Below, in pieces: positions 1 through 10,422 of a stretch of DNA of 64,000 nt; within the stretch, counting starts at the first letter, position 1, and every line of letters begins with the position of its first letter. This DNA is from Eurosta solidaginis (lineage: Eukaryota; Arthropoda; Insecta; Diptera; Tephritidae). The translations under genes and the position numbers were made by a program. Below the pieces are notes generated by a model. It was not told the origin of the DNA. It did not search any database and saw only the letters and a program-made list of their open reading frames with translations. The stretch spans positions 46,720,779-46,784,778 of the forward strand of contig NC_090319.1 in assembly GCF_040869045.1 (NCBI RefSeq). Direction: 5' to 3'.

Positions 1-413
1 TAGCAAATACTTACCGTAAATTTCACGGAGACCTTTTTTGTCCTTTTTTTTATTTTCCATCAAATTTCGAAAAAGGTCCTAAAAATAGGCTTTTCGAAAA
101 ACTGTTATAAAAAAGAACAAATTTTATGTTTTACTTCATCCTAGAATTAAATACCATTTCGCTGTAATATAAGAAAGCTGTAGCAGGTCGTTTTATTTAG
201 AAACAAAACAATTTTAAATACAACAAAAAAGAACAAAAACCACAAATTAATCAATTTTGAGCGGCTCTATCTCCTAAAATATCATTTTCTGTTTAATAGG
301 GGTTATATATTCGTAATCCCTAGAAAATTCTCTATTAAATACATGTATTAGGTTTATCGAACGCTTTCGTGAAATTTTTGATTTTTGCCGGGCTTTTCGG
401 GCAGAGGCGCCAT
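1..413. repeat. Left copy of a 0.4 kb dispersed repeat, inverted relative to 53736-54178
   Basis: Read on the minus strand, this block matches 53736-54178 almost end to end, with roughly 80-85% identity by eye and small indels. Shared landmarks include CACGGAGACCTTTTTTGTCC near the left edge and CTTTTCGGGCAG near the right edge. Similarity stops just after base 413. The left limit is unknown because the repeat runs off the window. It contains no convincing open frame. It is probably a fragment of an unclassified transposable element. Confidence 0.75.
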
Positions 414-1030
414 AGTGCGACGGTAGACGTCACAACCCGTTTAGGAGAAGTCAAAAAGAGGCAGCAGTGGCATATGATCCAACAAGCAGGAAAGGCGTGT
501 ACAGAAATACTGTTCTTCTTAGATCATGTGCAAATCCTACAACGTAAGACTAGCAAAGTTGCTCATATCTCTAAAAAAGACAAGACTTAAGGCTCACGAT
601 GTGCCCACGAACTGAAAACTGCCTTCTGGCGTTAAATACGTATAAGGGCAGCATATTTGCGAGATCTTGAGGCAGCAACTAAGTTATATTTTAGAAAACT
701 TCGAGTACTTGCCAAGAGATTGGGTTTATTCTATGACATATGGCTAGGCAGAGACTCTCCCATCTAAGTGGTGTGACTCTTAATCCCTATATGATATGGA
801 GTAAAAAGCCTGAAGAGGTACTTAGATACATCAAAAGCCCCCAGATACAAAATTAGCACGAAAGGTCATGCACAATAGATCTGAACAAAAGTTGCAGTGC
901 TTCCAGGCCTAGACCTTATTGGGATATTTTTAGTTTGGTCATCAAACAAATTTTGGTAACACTATGAACACATCCATTCTAAGTGAGTCATTTATTGACC
1001 GAAAAGTTTAACCTAACCTGACCTTTTTAT
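414..1030 (+). mobile_element. 3' relic of an RNase H-bearing LINE
   Basis: Bases 722-925 align with the minus-strand LINE tail at 44690-44890 and with 7845-8050. All three share the block around 'GAGACTCTCCCATC', 'ATATGGAGTAAAAAGC' and 'GCTTCCAGGCCT'. Bases 480-600 resemble a second LINE tail at 44190-44320. The end (940-1030) has the 'TTTGGTAACACTATG' block that recurs at 29030. No frame stays open, so this is an old fragment or several joined fragments. Confidence 0.6.
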
Positions 1031-1729
1031 ACTGTAATCTACATGCCATCTTTTGTATGGGAAAGACGATAAGAACTGTGTTTTAACCGTTCTTTTTTCT
1101 ATACCGCACTTTTACGAATATATTAATAAGTTTGGCTTTTACTTACTCTTGAACGAAGGCGCCTTTTTACAGCCGACCATTCATATGTATGCACGTCATA
1201 AAAGCCTTCATACATACGTCTTCCAGTGATTAAGTTATTGATGAATCAAAGCACAAAGTCATAAAGATTTATGTACTAAATCACTTAACTATTGATGACC
1301 AGTATACTACTTTTCAATAACATATCTAAAGCAAAGTGGTATTTTGGTAAGGATATTTCTAAGGACTTAACAATGTGCTCACAACGCAGCAAAAGCGAGC
1401 AAAGGCACAAAGAAGCCGTCACGGTCGTCATTCAATTGCAGATTTACTACACAAAACATACTTTCACAACACTCATGTATGTACTTACACATGTATATGT
1501 GCACAAATGAAAATAGGTACTTAAACATTTTAAACATACATTTCTAAGTGTTACTACCGTCGACATGCCAGGTTAATTAAAAATATGCCTTGTGGCTTCA
1601 AGCAATTCTGTGTGAGCTTTGAATCTGAAGTAAAAAGGTTCTCTGGCTCCTTTTTTGTGTGGGAGAAGAGTCGCTTAGTTAATATAAGCATTCCTAGACA
1701 CACAAAGCTTGTCATAAAATAAATGCAAC

Positions 1730-4350
1730 ATAAAACAAGTAAAAACGGGACAGTCTTCGGCTGTGCCGAAGACTTCATACCTTTCATGAATGAGGCTGAA
1801 CAATAATCTTATCCCGCTCGTAATCTCCGAATAATCGGATGTATAAGATAAGAAATATATAGTGAACAGATCTACATACCTTAACGATTTTTAGGTAGGT
1901 ACTTTGTTTGAGGATGCAAAGTTTCAGGTTTTTTGTGGTCTGCGTGTAAAAACTATGACTACGAATCACGTATTTCAACAATATATGACGTAAACGTAAC
2001 TATTTGATGAAATCTGATGAATTTTGAAGCTTCTAGCCGTAAAAAGGGGGCAAAAATTAGAGTTTATATGGGGTATATAATATATATACCACCGATCTCT
2101 ATGATTTTTCAGACAACAATATATGCTATATACATACGTAAGCATTTGGTGAAATTTGAAGCTTATAGCTGTTAAAGTGAGGCCGAAATCGCAAAAAAAA
2201 TTTATATATACTATATATATATACTATATATACCATCATATATATATTATATATATCACCGATCTCTATGATTTTTTGACACAACACTACATAATATATA
2301 CGTAAGCAATCGGTGAAATTTGAGCTTATAGCTGTTAAAATGGGGTAGAAATTGCGAAACGTTTCTTATCTGAACAATCGGTTGTATGAGATATATACTA
2401 TATATACAACCGATCTCTATGATTTTTTCAGACAACAATATATGCTATATACGTAAGCAATCGGTGAAATTTGAAGCTTATAACTGTTAAAATGGGGTAG
2501 AAATTGCGAAAAGTTTCTTATCTGAACAAACGGTTGTATGAGATATATACTATATATAGAACCGATCTCTATGATTTTTTCAGACAGCAATATATGCTAT
2601 ATACGTAAGCAACCGGTGAAATTTGAAGCTTATAGCTGTTAAAATGGGGTAGAAATTTCGAAAAGTTTCTTATCTGAACAATCGGTTGAATGAGATATGT
2701 ACTATATTTACAACCGATCTCTATGATTTTTTCAGACAACAATATATGCTATTTACGTAAGCAACCGGTGAAATTTGAAGCTTACAGCTGTTAAAATGTG
2801 GTAGAAATTGCGAAAAGTTTCTTATCTGAACAATCGGTTGTGGGGGATATGTACTATATTTACAACCGATCTCTATGATTTTTTCAGACAACAATATATG
2901 CTACATACGTAAGCAACCGGTGAAATTTGAAGCTTATAGCTGTTAAAATGGGGTAGAAATTTCGAAAAGTTTCTTATCTGAACAATCGGTTGAATGAGAT
3001 ATGTACTATATTTACAACCGATCTCTATGATTTTTTCAGACAACAATATATGCTATTTACGTAAGCAACCGGTGAAATTTGAAGCTTACAGCTGTTAAAA
3101 TGTGGTAGAAATTGCGAAAAGTTTCTTATCTGAACAATCGGTTGTGGGGGATATGTACTATATTTACAACCGATCTCTATGATTTTTTCAGACAACAATA
3201 TATGCTACATACGTAAGCAACCGGTGAAATTTGAAGCTTATAGCTGTTAAAATGGGGTAGAAATTGCGAAAAGTTTCTTATCTGAACAAACGGTTGTATG
3301 AGATATATACTATATATACAACCGATCTCTATGATTTTTTCAGACAGCAATATATGCTATATACGTAAGCAATCGTTGAAATTTGAAGCTTATAACTGTT
3401 AAAATGGGGTAGAAATTGCGAAAAGTTTCTTATCTGAACAAACGTTTGTATGAGATATATACTATATATACAACCGATCTCTATGATTTTTTCAGACAGC
3501 AATATGTGCTATATACGTAAGCAATCGGTGAAATTTGAAGCTTATAACTGTTAAAATGGGGTAGAAATTGCGAAAAGTTTCTTATCTGAACAAACGGTTG
3601 TATGAGATATATACTATATATAGAACCGATCTCTATGATTTTTTCAGACAACAATATATGCTATATACGTAAGCAATCGATGAAATTTGAAGCTTATAGC
3701 TGTTAAAATGGGGTAGAAATTGCGAAAAGTTTCTTATCTGAACAATCGGTTGTATGAGATATGTACTATATTTACAACCGATCTCTATGATTTTTTCAGA
3801 CAACACTATATGCTATATACGTAAGCATTCGTTGAAATTTGAAGCCTCTAGCTCTTAAAATAGGGCAGTAATTACGAAAAGTTCCTTATCTGAACAATCG
3901 GTTGTGGGGGATATATACTATATATACGACCGATCTCATAAATTTTTTCAGGCAACAATACGTGCAATATACGAAAGTATATGGTGAAGTTTAAAGCTTC
4001 AATCTGTTAAATTGGGTAAGATATTACAAAAATCCTCTTTTTCTGAAAATTCGGTTGTATGGAGGATATATGCTATAGTGGTCCGCTCCGGTCGGTTCCG
4101 ACAAATGTCTAATCGGACACCCAAATACACCGGCTCACCAAATTTTATCAAGATATCTCAAAAATTGAGGGACTAGTTTGCATACAAACAGACAGGCCGA
4201 CAGACGGACATGGCTAAATCAACTCAGCCTTTCAACCTGATTATTTCGGTATCCTTAATGGTGGGTCTATCTATTTTCCTTTAAGGACTTACAATTTTCG
4301 GTTTCGTGACGAAATTAATATACCATTTCATTTTCATGAAAGGTATAATG
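1730..4350 (+). mobile_element. DINE/Helentron-like non-autonomous element with internal satellite
   Basis: The left edge reads ACATAAAACAAGTAA, followed by a hairpin at 1752-1774 with stem AGTCTTCGG. A subterminal block CATACCTTTCATGAA follows, and it is mirrored at the right end (4325-4350) as TTCATGAAAGGTATAATG. Between them lie a 152-bp tandem array and a tail (4180-4215) with the GACGGACATGGCTAAATC module shared with the other copies in this window. No transposase is present. Assignment to Helentron-like elements is inference from three traits: short subterminal inverted repeats, a hairpin at one end and internal tandem repeats. Confidence 0.6.
2030..4080 (+). repeat. 152-bp tandem satellite, about 13 units
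   Basis: The landmark GATCTCTATGATTTTT recurs at 2094, 2261, 2412, 2564, 2716, 2868, 3020, 3172, 3324, 3476, 3628, 3780 and (degenerate) 3932. Spacing is 151-152 bp after a first 167-bp unit. The outermost units are the most diverged, as expected if the array expanded from the inside. Two adjacent 304-bp blocks in the middle are essentially identical, which is a higher-order repeat. A TA-rich stretch lies at 2198-2255. Confidence 0.95.
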
Positions 4351-4659
4351 AGTGGCTGTATATAAGTATGCAATTATATGTATGTACATGTAGGTATATA
4401 TGTGTGTGTGTTTTCATGACGCGGACAAAAGAATGTGGTCTTTTCGCTTGTAAAGGAAGTCCATAAAGATTTTTTACATTTGTTCGCACTGTATATTTAT
4501 AAATACGGTACTTAATTATATTTGTTCTCCTACGTATTTAAGTGTGTTCATTAGAGTGACACTCAAAAAGTGCATGAATACAAATTTTAATCATAGATCT
4601 ACGAAAAAAAGCTTACTAGCCGTGTGACGAAAAATGTCCAAAAAATAAAATACTTGGCG
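4351..4659. other. No gene seen
   Basis: AT-rich sequence with a short TATGTA/GTGTGT-rich stretch around 4370-4412. I see no coding potential, RNA gene or repeat boundary here. Confidence 0.5.
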
Positions 4660-4990
4660 GCCTTTACTTCCGAGTATATTTAGGCCCAGCTTCTCATCCA
4701 ACTTGCATCCAACTCTTTTTAATTCTTCAGTCATGGATGGGATGGGACCTACATTTTTTTTTTCTATGTCGTCTCCAAACGGCAGCTACAAGACAGATAA
4801 GTTTACATGGCCGAAATACAATCCAACTGTTTGTTGAAACACTGCCGAGGAGCGACGACGCTGAAAACCATTTTTTCTAATTACGAAAATATTTCTAAAT
4901 TTTTATGTTGCTTTTTTCGGGTTTTGAATTCATGGCCTTCGGTATGGTGTAGCGTGTTCCCTATAACCACACCAAGGCAGCCACCATCGG
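4660..4990 (-). mobile_element. tRNA-derived SINE, diverged copy 1
   Basis: Matches two better copies at 46830-47030 and 61776-62120. Read on the minus strand, the right end is the tRNA-like head, with an A-box-like GTGTGATGG-type block and a B-box-like GTTC block, followed by the body containing TTGTTTCGAAA-like and TGCCGAGGAGCGAC-type segments. The B box here has decayed, so transcription by RNA polymerase III is unlikely. Confidence 0.65.
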
Positions 4991-4999
4991 AATATTGTT

Positions 5000-5640
5000 G
5001 TTATCGGCTTTTTACCGATATGAAATGTTCGGTATATTATCGGCCTACTATAGAAAAATTATCGTTTTTTTGTCAAAAAAATTTAAATATGTTAACGGAA
5101 AAATATCGATTTGTTATGAAAAGTTATCGATAACTTATCGCAAAAAATATCAGCTTTAAGTTGAAAAGTTATTTAAATGATTTTGATATCGAACATTTTT
5201 CGGATGGTTATGAGAAAATATCGAATTATCTTCGTAAAACATCGACTTGTTTTTGAAAAAGCAACCATTTGTTACAGAAAAAAAAATCAACCTTTTGTCG
5301 AAAAAATATCTACTAGTTATCGAAAAAATTTCGGTTTTTTTATGGAAAAAACAGAAGATTTTGTTTTCAAAAATCTAAAAAAAACGATTTCGCGTCGGAA
5401 AATTTCGACTAGTTACCGAAGAAAACATAGATCGAAAAACGTCGATTAGTTATCGTAAAAAATCTGCTCGGTTTCGAAAAAATATCTATTAATTATAGAA
5501 AAAATTTTATTTGTTTATGGAAAAAACAGCAGATTTGTCAGATTTTTATCGAAAAAAATCGATACGGTATCGAAAAAATATTGATTATTTATCGAAAAAA
5601 TATCAATTTGTTCTCGAAAAAATAATATCGATAACAAATC
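5000..5640. repeat. Degenerate short-period ATCGAT/GAAAAA repeats
   Basis: Phrases such as TATCGATTTGTTATGAAAAG, TTATCGAAAAAATATC and TATCGAAAAAATCGATA recur every 20-25 bp with heavy divergence, mixing both orientations of ATCGATA. The open frames crossing it are by-products of the repeat. A shorter tract of the same kind lies at 29095-29430. Confidence 0.7.
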
Positions 5641-6189
5641 TATACTTTGTCAATAAAAAGTAAATAAGTCTTTATAAATACTATAGTTTTCTGGTAACAT
5701 TTTGATATAAAATCTATATTCTTTCTCTGAAAAGTAAAGATCCCCCAATACTATGGACGCATTCCGTCCAGCTGATATCTTTGTTATTCGACCAATTCAA
5801 TGTAAGGGCCACGCTACTATTACCACAATTATACACATGTATGTACATATGTATGTATGCGTGTCTCCTTGAGTATATTTGCGTGTTGGCCCGTAATTAA
5901 ATGTAACCAATACTAACCGCAAAACGCGTAAAAGTGAAAAAAAAGAACAGGAATGTGAGTGTGTGTGTGTTTGTTGTATGTGCGAGCGCTAACATATAAT
6001 TAAAAAATGCTTTTATTTGCATTTATGCATAAACGGTGAGAATTTATGCATTTAAATTTACATCTATATTTCCGTGGTATGTATTCTATTTACACACACA
6101 TATACATGCATATATACAAGTTAATGCAAAAGAATTTCCTTTTTCTGATACACTTCCTTTTAACAGTTTCCCTACATCAACTTGCATGT
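5641..6189. other. No gene seen
   Basis: AT-rich DNA with scattered TATGTATG and GTGTGTGTG stretches (5840-5870, 5955-5980). Nothing beyond simple sequence can be supported. Confidence 0.5.
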
Positions 6190-7265
6190 TTGTTATGTTT
6201 TATTATACTCTGCTGAGCAGAGCACACAGAGTTTATTAATTTTGTTCGCATAACTGTAATCCACAACGGCATAAACTTATCGAGATAGATATAGACTTCT
6301 ACATATCAAAATGATTTGGGCGAAAAAAGAAATTCATTTAGCCTTGTCCGTCCGTCCGATCGTCCGTCCGTAAACACGATAACTTGAGTCAATTTTGAGG
6401 TATCTTAATGAAATTTGGTATGTAAGTTCCCGTGCACTCATCTCAGATTGGTGTTTAAAATTAACGAAATCGGACTACAACCACGCACACTTTTTCGATA
6501 TCGAAAATTTCGAAAAACCGAAAAGGTGTGATAATTCATTACGCAAGACGGATAAAGCGATGGAACTTGGTAGATTGTTTGTCCTTATGACTCAGAATAG
6601 AATATTAGTAAAATTTTGGACAATGGGCGTGGCACAGCCCACTTTTAAAAGAAGGTAATTTAAAAGTTTTGGAAGAATTTGGCAGCCGGTGAAGATGTCG
6701 TGATAAAATTTGGCAGGAACGTTACTCCTATTACTGTATGTTCGGTAAATAAAAATTAGCAAAATCGGATGACGAACACGCCCACTTTTAAAAAAATTTT
6801 TTTTTTAAGTAAAATTTTAACAAAAAATATAGTGTTTACAGTATTTAAGTAAATTATGTCAACATTCAACTCCAGTAATGATATGGTGCAACAAAATACA
6901 AAAAAAAAAAAAAGAAATTTTCAAAATGGACGCGGCACCGCCCATTTTCATTTAATCCGTCTAGAATATTTTTAATGCCATAAGTCAAAGAAAAAATCTT
7001 CAAATCCTTGTGAAATTTGTTATAGGCATAGATTCTATGACGATAACTGTTTTCTGTGAAAATGGGCGAAATCGGTTGAAGCCGCGCCCAGCTTTTATAC
7101 ATAGTCCACCGTCCGTCCTTCCGCTCGGCCGTTAACACGAAAACTTTAGCAAAAATCAATATATCTTTACTAAACTTAGTCCACGTACTTATCTGAGCTC
7201 ACTTTATCTTGGTATTAAAAATGAGCGAAATCCGACTATGACCACGAAAGTGATATAAAAAGTTT
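6190..7265 (-). mobile_element. DINE/Helentron-like element, truncated fragment
   Basis: Antiparallel to the copy at 20894-23360 and matching its right two-thirds. It starts at the outer end TATACTCTGCTGAGCAGAGC, then a GTCCGTCCGTCCG tract, then CACGATAACTTGAGT, and the modules with 'TCGATATCGAAAATTTCG', 'GGGCGTGGCAC' and 'CACGCCCAC'. Similarity fades after 'CCGACTATGACCACG' near 7240, so the tandem-repeat half and the hairpin end are missing. Noncoding. Confidence 0.75.
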
Positions 7266-7734
7266 TACGTCTTCTTCTCAATTCTATAAAGTCATCATGA
7301 TTTTTCTTGATGTGTTTATAGAATTGAATTGTATCCATCAAACTGTACGATTCCTTGACATTTGGGCCTTTTTTGTTCAAGAAACTGCAGCGAAGTGTGC
7401 CTTAAAGCTTCCAAAGTTTGATATCTGAATAGAGCAAACAAACCAATACAATGGAATCCTGAATAGTATAACTGTATCATATGGTATAAGAAAAACGACG
7501 TTTATATATCTTATCACTGCCCTCCATACTAGCTGTAGACTCCTGTTCAATTCAGTAACGGCTTTAAAGAGCGAGTAGTACAAACAGATGTTCGACATAT
7601 CAGTTTTCACTAAAGGTTCCAAAATTAATGTTGGAGTGGAAGCGAGGAATGTATCGTTCTCCCTGTCATGTCGCTCGTGTGTAATAATCAAAGATTTGAG
7701 CCATCAGCTGAACTAAGGGCATGATTCACAAAAA

Positions 7735-8470
7735 GCTCTCAGAATATCCATCAGTAAACCGTTAGTAAGCCTCCCATAGACTCTCTTGCTCTGGCGTTTG
7801 TAAACCTTTCGTTTATGACCTCTTAGAATTCGAAGTTATTATTACTAGGCCTGGAAGTACTGCAATCTTTGTGTAGATCTATTGTGCATGACCTATCAGC
7901 CTAATTTTGTATGTGGAGTCTTTTAATGTATCTAAGTACCTCTTGAGGCTTTTTACTCCATATCACATCGGGATTAAGAATCACACCAGCTAGATGGGAG
8001 AGTCTCTGCCATACCAGAGCGACGCATTAACAGATAATGTGAACCGGCGTTTTATACTCAAGCTCACAGAAACGACAAATTTGAGTATCGGATAGATTTA
8101 ACTTACTTAGGTGATATCGTAGGCTACAGTATCCCGCTATCCGCTGATTAGATTAATGAGTTTGGCTGATAATTTCGTTGCCGGAAGTATAAAAAATGTT
8201 TAACCATTCTTAAGAAGAATAAAAGGGACAATTTAATTTCGGTTAGAACAAGATACCGCATCTGCAATCTTCCGCGTAACGGTAGAATACATAGATACCG
8301 TGCCATTTTCAAGCTTCAACCAAAACTAAATTAGTGGCCTTACTTTTAAAAGGCAATCAGGTTTACTGTCGCTTACTGACTCTCTTGGACTCCCTGAGCT
8401 TGTCAGTAAACCTTTATTATGGGGAACCTCTTAGAATTAATGATTGTTAGGCCTAAGGAATTTTTACACA
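7735..8470 (-). mobile_element. LINE 3' relic with TAA-type tail and a second partial tail
   Basis: Bases 7845-8140 match 44690-44980, including the block that encodes the C-terminal zinc-knuckle (the reverse complement of TCGGATAG reads through a C-x2-C). On the minus strand the 3' end runs into TAGTAATAATAAC, a short version of the (TAA)n tail seen at 44636-44692. A diverged partner of 7735-7870 lies at 8345-8470 (shared CAGTAAACC, GACTCTCTTG, CCTCTTAGAATT, TAGGCCT). No open frame survives. Confidence 0.6.
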
Positions 8471-8479
8471 TATAGATAC

Positions 8480-9690
8480 AACTCAAAAACGTGCCTGAAC
8501 ATTGGAAACCAATATCCATGCTAACCAACCAATCGACTATACTTCGGTTTCCGCAGATTGTTGGGTGGCGGCGATTCATACACTTTTATAATCTCGAGCT
8601 CCTTACTACTTCAGCTACTTGATATTCCTTGAAACTTTGTGGGTGTACTCCAGTGATCGATGGTTACGAGGCTGAGACCAGAATCAGATGGAAGAAAATT
8701 TGTTATTCCAAGTTGCTCGCAATTGGAGACAGTTTAAATTGCCGAGCCATGTAAGCGTTAATCACTGAATGATAACCTGCTTTCGGTTATACGCTGGCTC
8801 ATTTCATTTAAATTTACGAAAGCTGAAGACATTTGAATTGTTTTATTTTATTTACTTCATTAAATTCCGTTTGCGGTTGATGTATTACCTGAGATTTTAA
8901 ATTTTTTCCAGGATGTGGAGGTCCTACCTTAATATGTTGGTTTAAAGGAAAGAAAACGTGCATCAAATGGCAACATATTTAGAAGAGATGGGCTGGTCTG
9001 CGACATGTTTGATGTGAGTAGCGGAAAGAAAAAATGACAATAATTAACCACTTATTTGATTCTGATTTTAAGTTCATATGGAATTATAAGTTTCTCGAAG
9101 TATCATAGTGAAGCACAATCCATATAATAGAGATGCAGCTGATGAACTCACACAGGTATATCCAAATCACTGAACCAGTATGTATATATCTCTATAAGCC
9201 TAACTTCTATCGTCTAAGTACCATTTCCTCCCAGCTACTAACATCAAGTAGTCCGTCGGGATGTGGGTTGAGCACTACGCTCTGAGTCCGTTGGAGTCGC
9301 GTTGCAGTACTTTCTCAGTCACACGAAATTGAGTAAGCTGGGGCTGAAATGTTTCTACCTATGCGTCTGTTTATTACTGCCCGTTTTAAGTTCATTCATG
9401 CCTTAACCGGTAAAGGAAAAGTAAAATTTTGAGTTTCCCCTATGTTTGTGTGATTCACTTGTATATAGTTCTGACAATTCTGTATATATATGCGCATAAT
9501 GTTTTAGGTTACTTTTACACTTCTTCTTCAAATCAAGTGAATTATTTTTTATCTTTTTTTATATTTTCTTTTAATATTATATATTTATTATTATTTTTTA
9601 TGATTTTGTTTTTGTTTTAATTTTTATTCTTAATAACATTTTTTTTATTGTTTCATTAATATTGGCGAATGTGTATCCACTCCGATGTCG
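8480..9690. other. Unassigned sequence
   Basis: No frame, RNA gene or repeat boundary is supportable. Bases 9530-9655 are extremely T-rich. Parts of 9230-9400 have the mixed composition of decayed LINE sequence, but no motif could be read. Confidence 0.4.
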
Positions 9691-9699
9691 TTAGTTGAC

Positions 9700-10140
9700 T
9701 CGATTAATAAGATCTTGTTTCCAATCCATATATCAGTCTTTACAGGAGCGCCAAATTTTGCGAGGTGAAAAAACTTGAAAGACTAAAAATGCGTTTTTTT
9801 ATAGCATAGCTCATCAATGAATTGGCTGGGACCTGCCAATTATCGTGCAGTCATCGGCAAAGGACACAGGGATGGAAGCTTCGATATGCTACTTTGAACA
9901 AAAATGGGAAAAGGACATCTCCCTGTTGCTCCCTTGTTAAATTCTTCTGTTTGTGATGTTATTATCGTGCATTGCAGCGGTCGGTGACAAGCAAATATGT
10001 CCATATTTTTAGAATGGGAGGAAGGGACGACTCTTCCAAAAGCTTTTGATAAGTCTAGCGATACGAGTGCTGTTTTGCGGTAGAGTTCTTTGGGCGCGAT
10101 GGTGGTACTATGTATTTTTCGAAAGCCAAGCAGATGATTG
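9700..10140 (-). pseudogene. Decayed LINE reverse transcriptase fragment
   Basis: On the minus strand three reverse-transcriptase (RT) landmarks appear in order: an SLDLSKAF palm motif A near 10050-10070, a QGDVL-like motif B near 9930, and FADD (the catalytic YADD box) near 9850. They lie in different frames with stops between them, so this is a dead copy. LDLSKAF is typical of the jockey clade and its relatives. The 3' part has been lost or replaced by unassigned DNA. Confidence 0.6.
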
Positions 10141-10199
10141 ACAAGTCTGCAGATTTGCAGTGAAATAAGGAAGCATGCTGACTCAAAGTGTTTTAGTTA

Positions 10200-10422
10200 C
10201 ATTTCAGTGTAGCCCCGCTTGTGAGATATCGTAGGATACAATGTCCCTTATAGCACTCTGTAAGGAATCCCAGGCCCCCCCTGCTTAGTCTTATGAGTTT
10301 TGCTGGTACTCTCGTTATTGAAAGTATAAACAATTTATCTTGTCCTTGCCCTGTGCATTCAATTCAGTGTTGCCTTAACTTCTTTGTTTCCTAGTTACTC
10401 ACAATTTCCATGGTGTGTGGCT
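10200..10422 (-). mobile_element. RNase H LINE relic, left half (split by a hAT element)
   Basis: Matches 44950-45150 of the (TAA)n-tailed LINE: shared GATATCGTAGGA/ACCACA, TGTCCCTTATA, ATGAGTTTTGCTG, CCCTGTGCA and CAATTTCC.TGGTGTG blocks. The match breaks at 10423, where a hAT end begins, and the same LINE resumes at 13955. The coding frame (region after RNase H) contains stops. Confidence 0.65.

Noticed and set aside
2030..4080. Regular 152-bp repeats considered as a CRISPR-like array
   Set aside because: The units are contiguous with no unique spacers, and this is insect DNA; it is a minisatellite.
5177..5449. 90-codon plus-strand frame
   Set aside because: Lies wholly in the ATCGAT/GAAAAA degenerate repeat; the peptide simply reflects the repeat.
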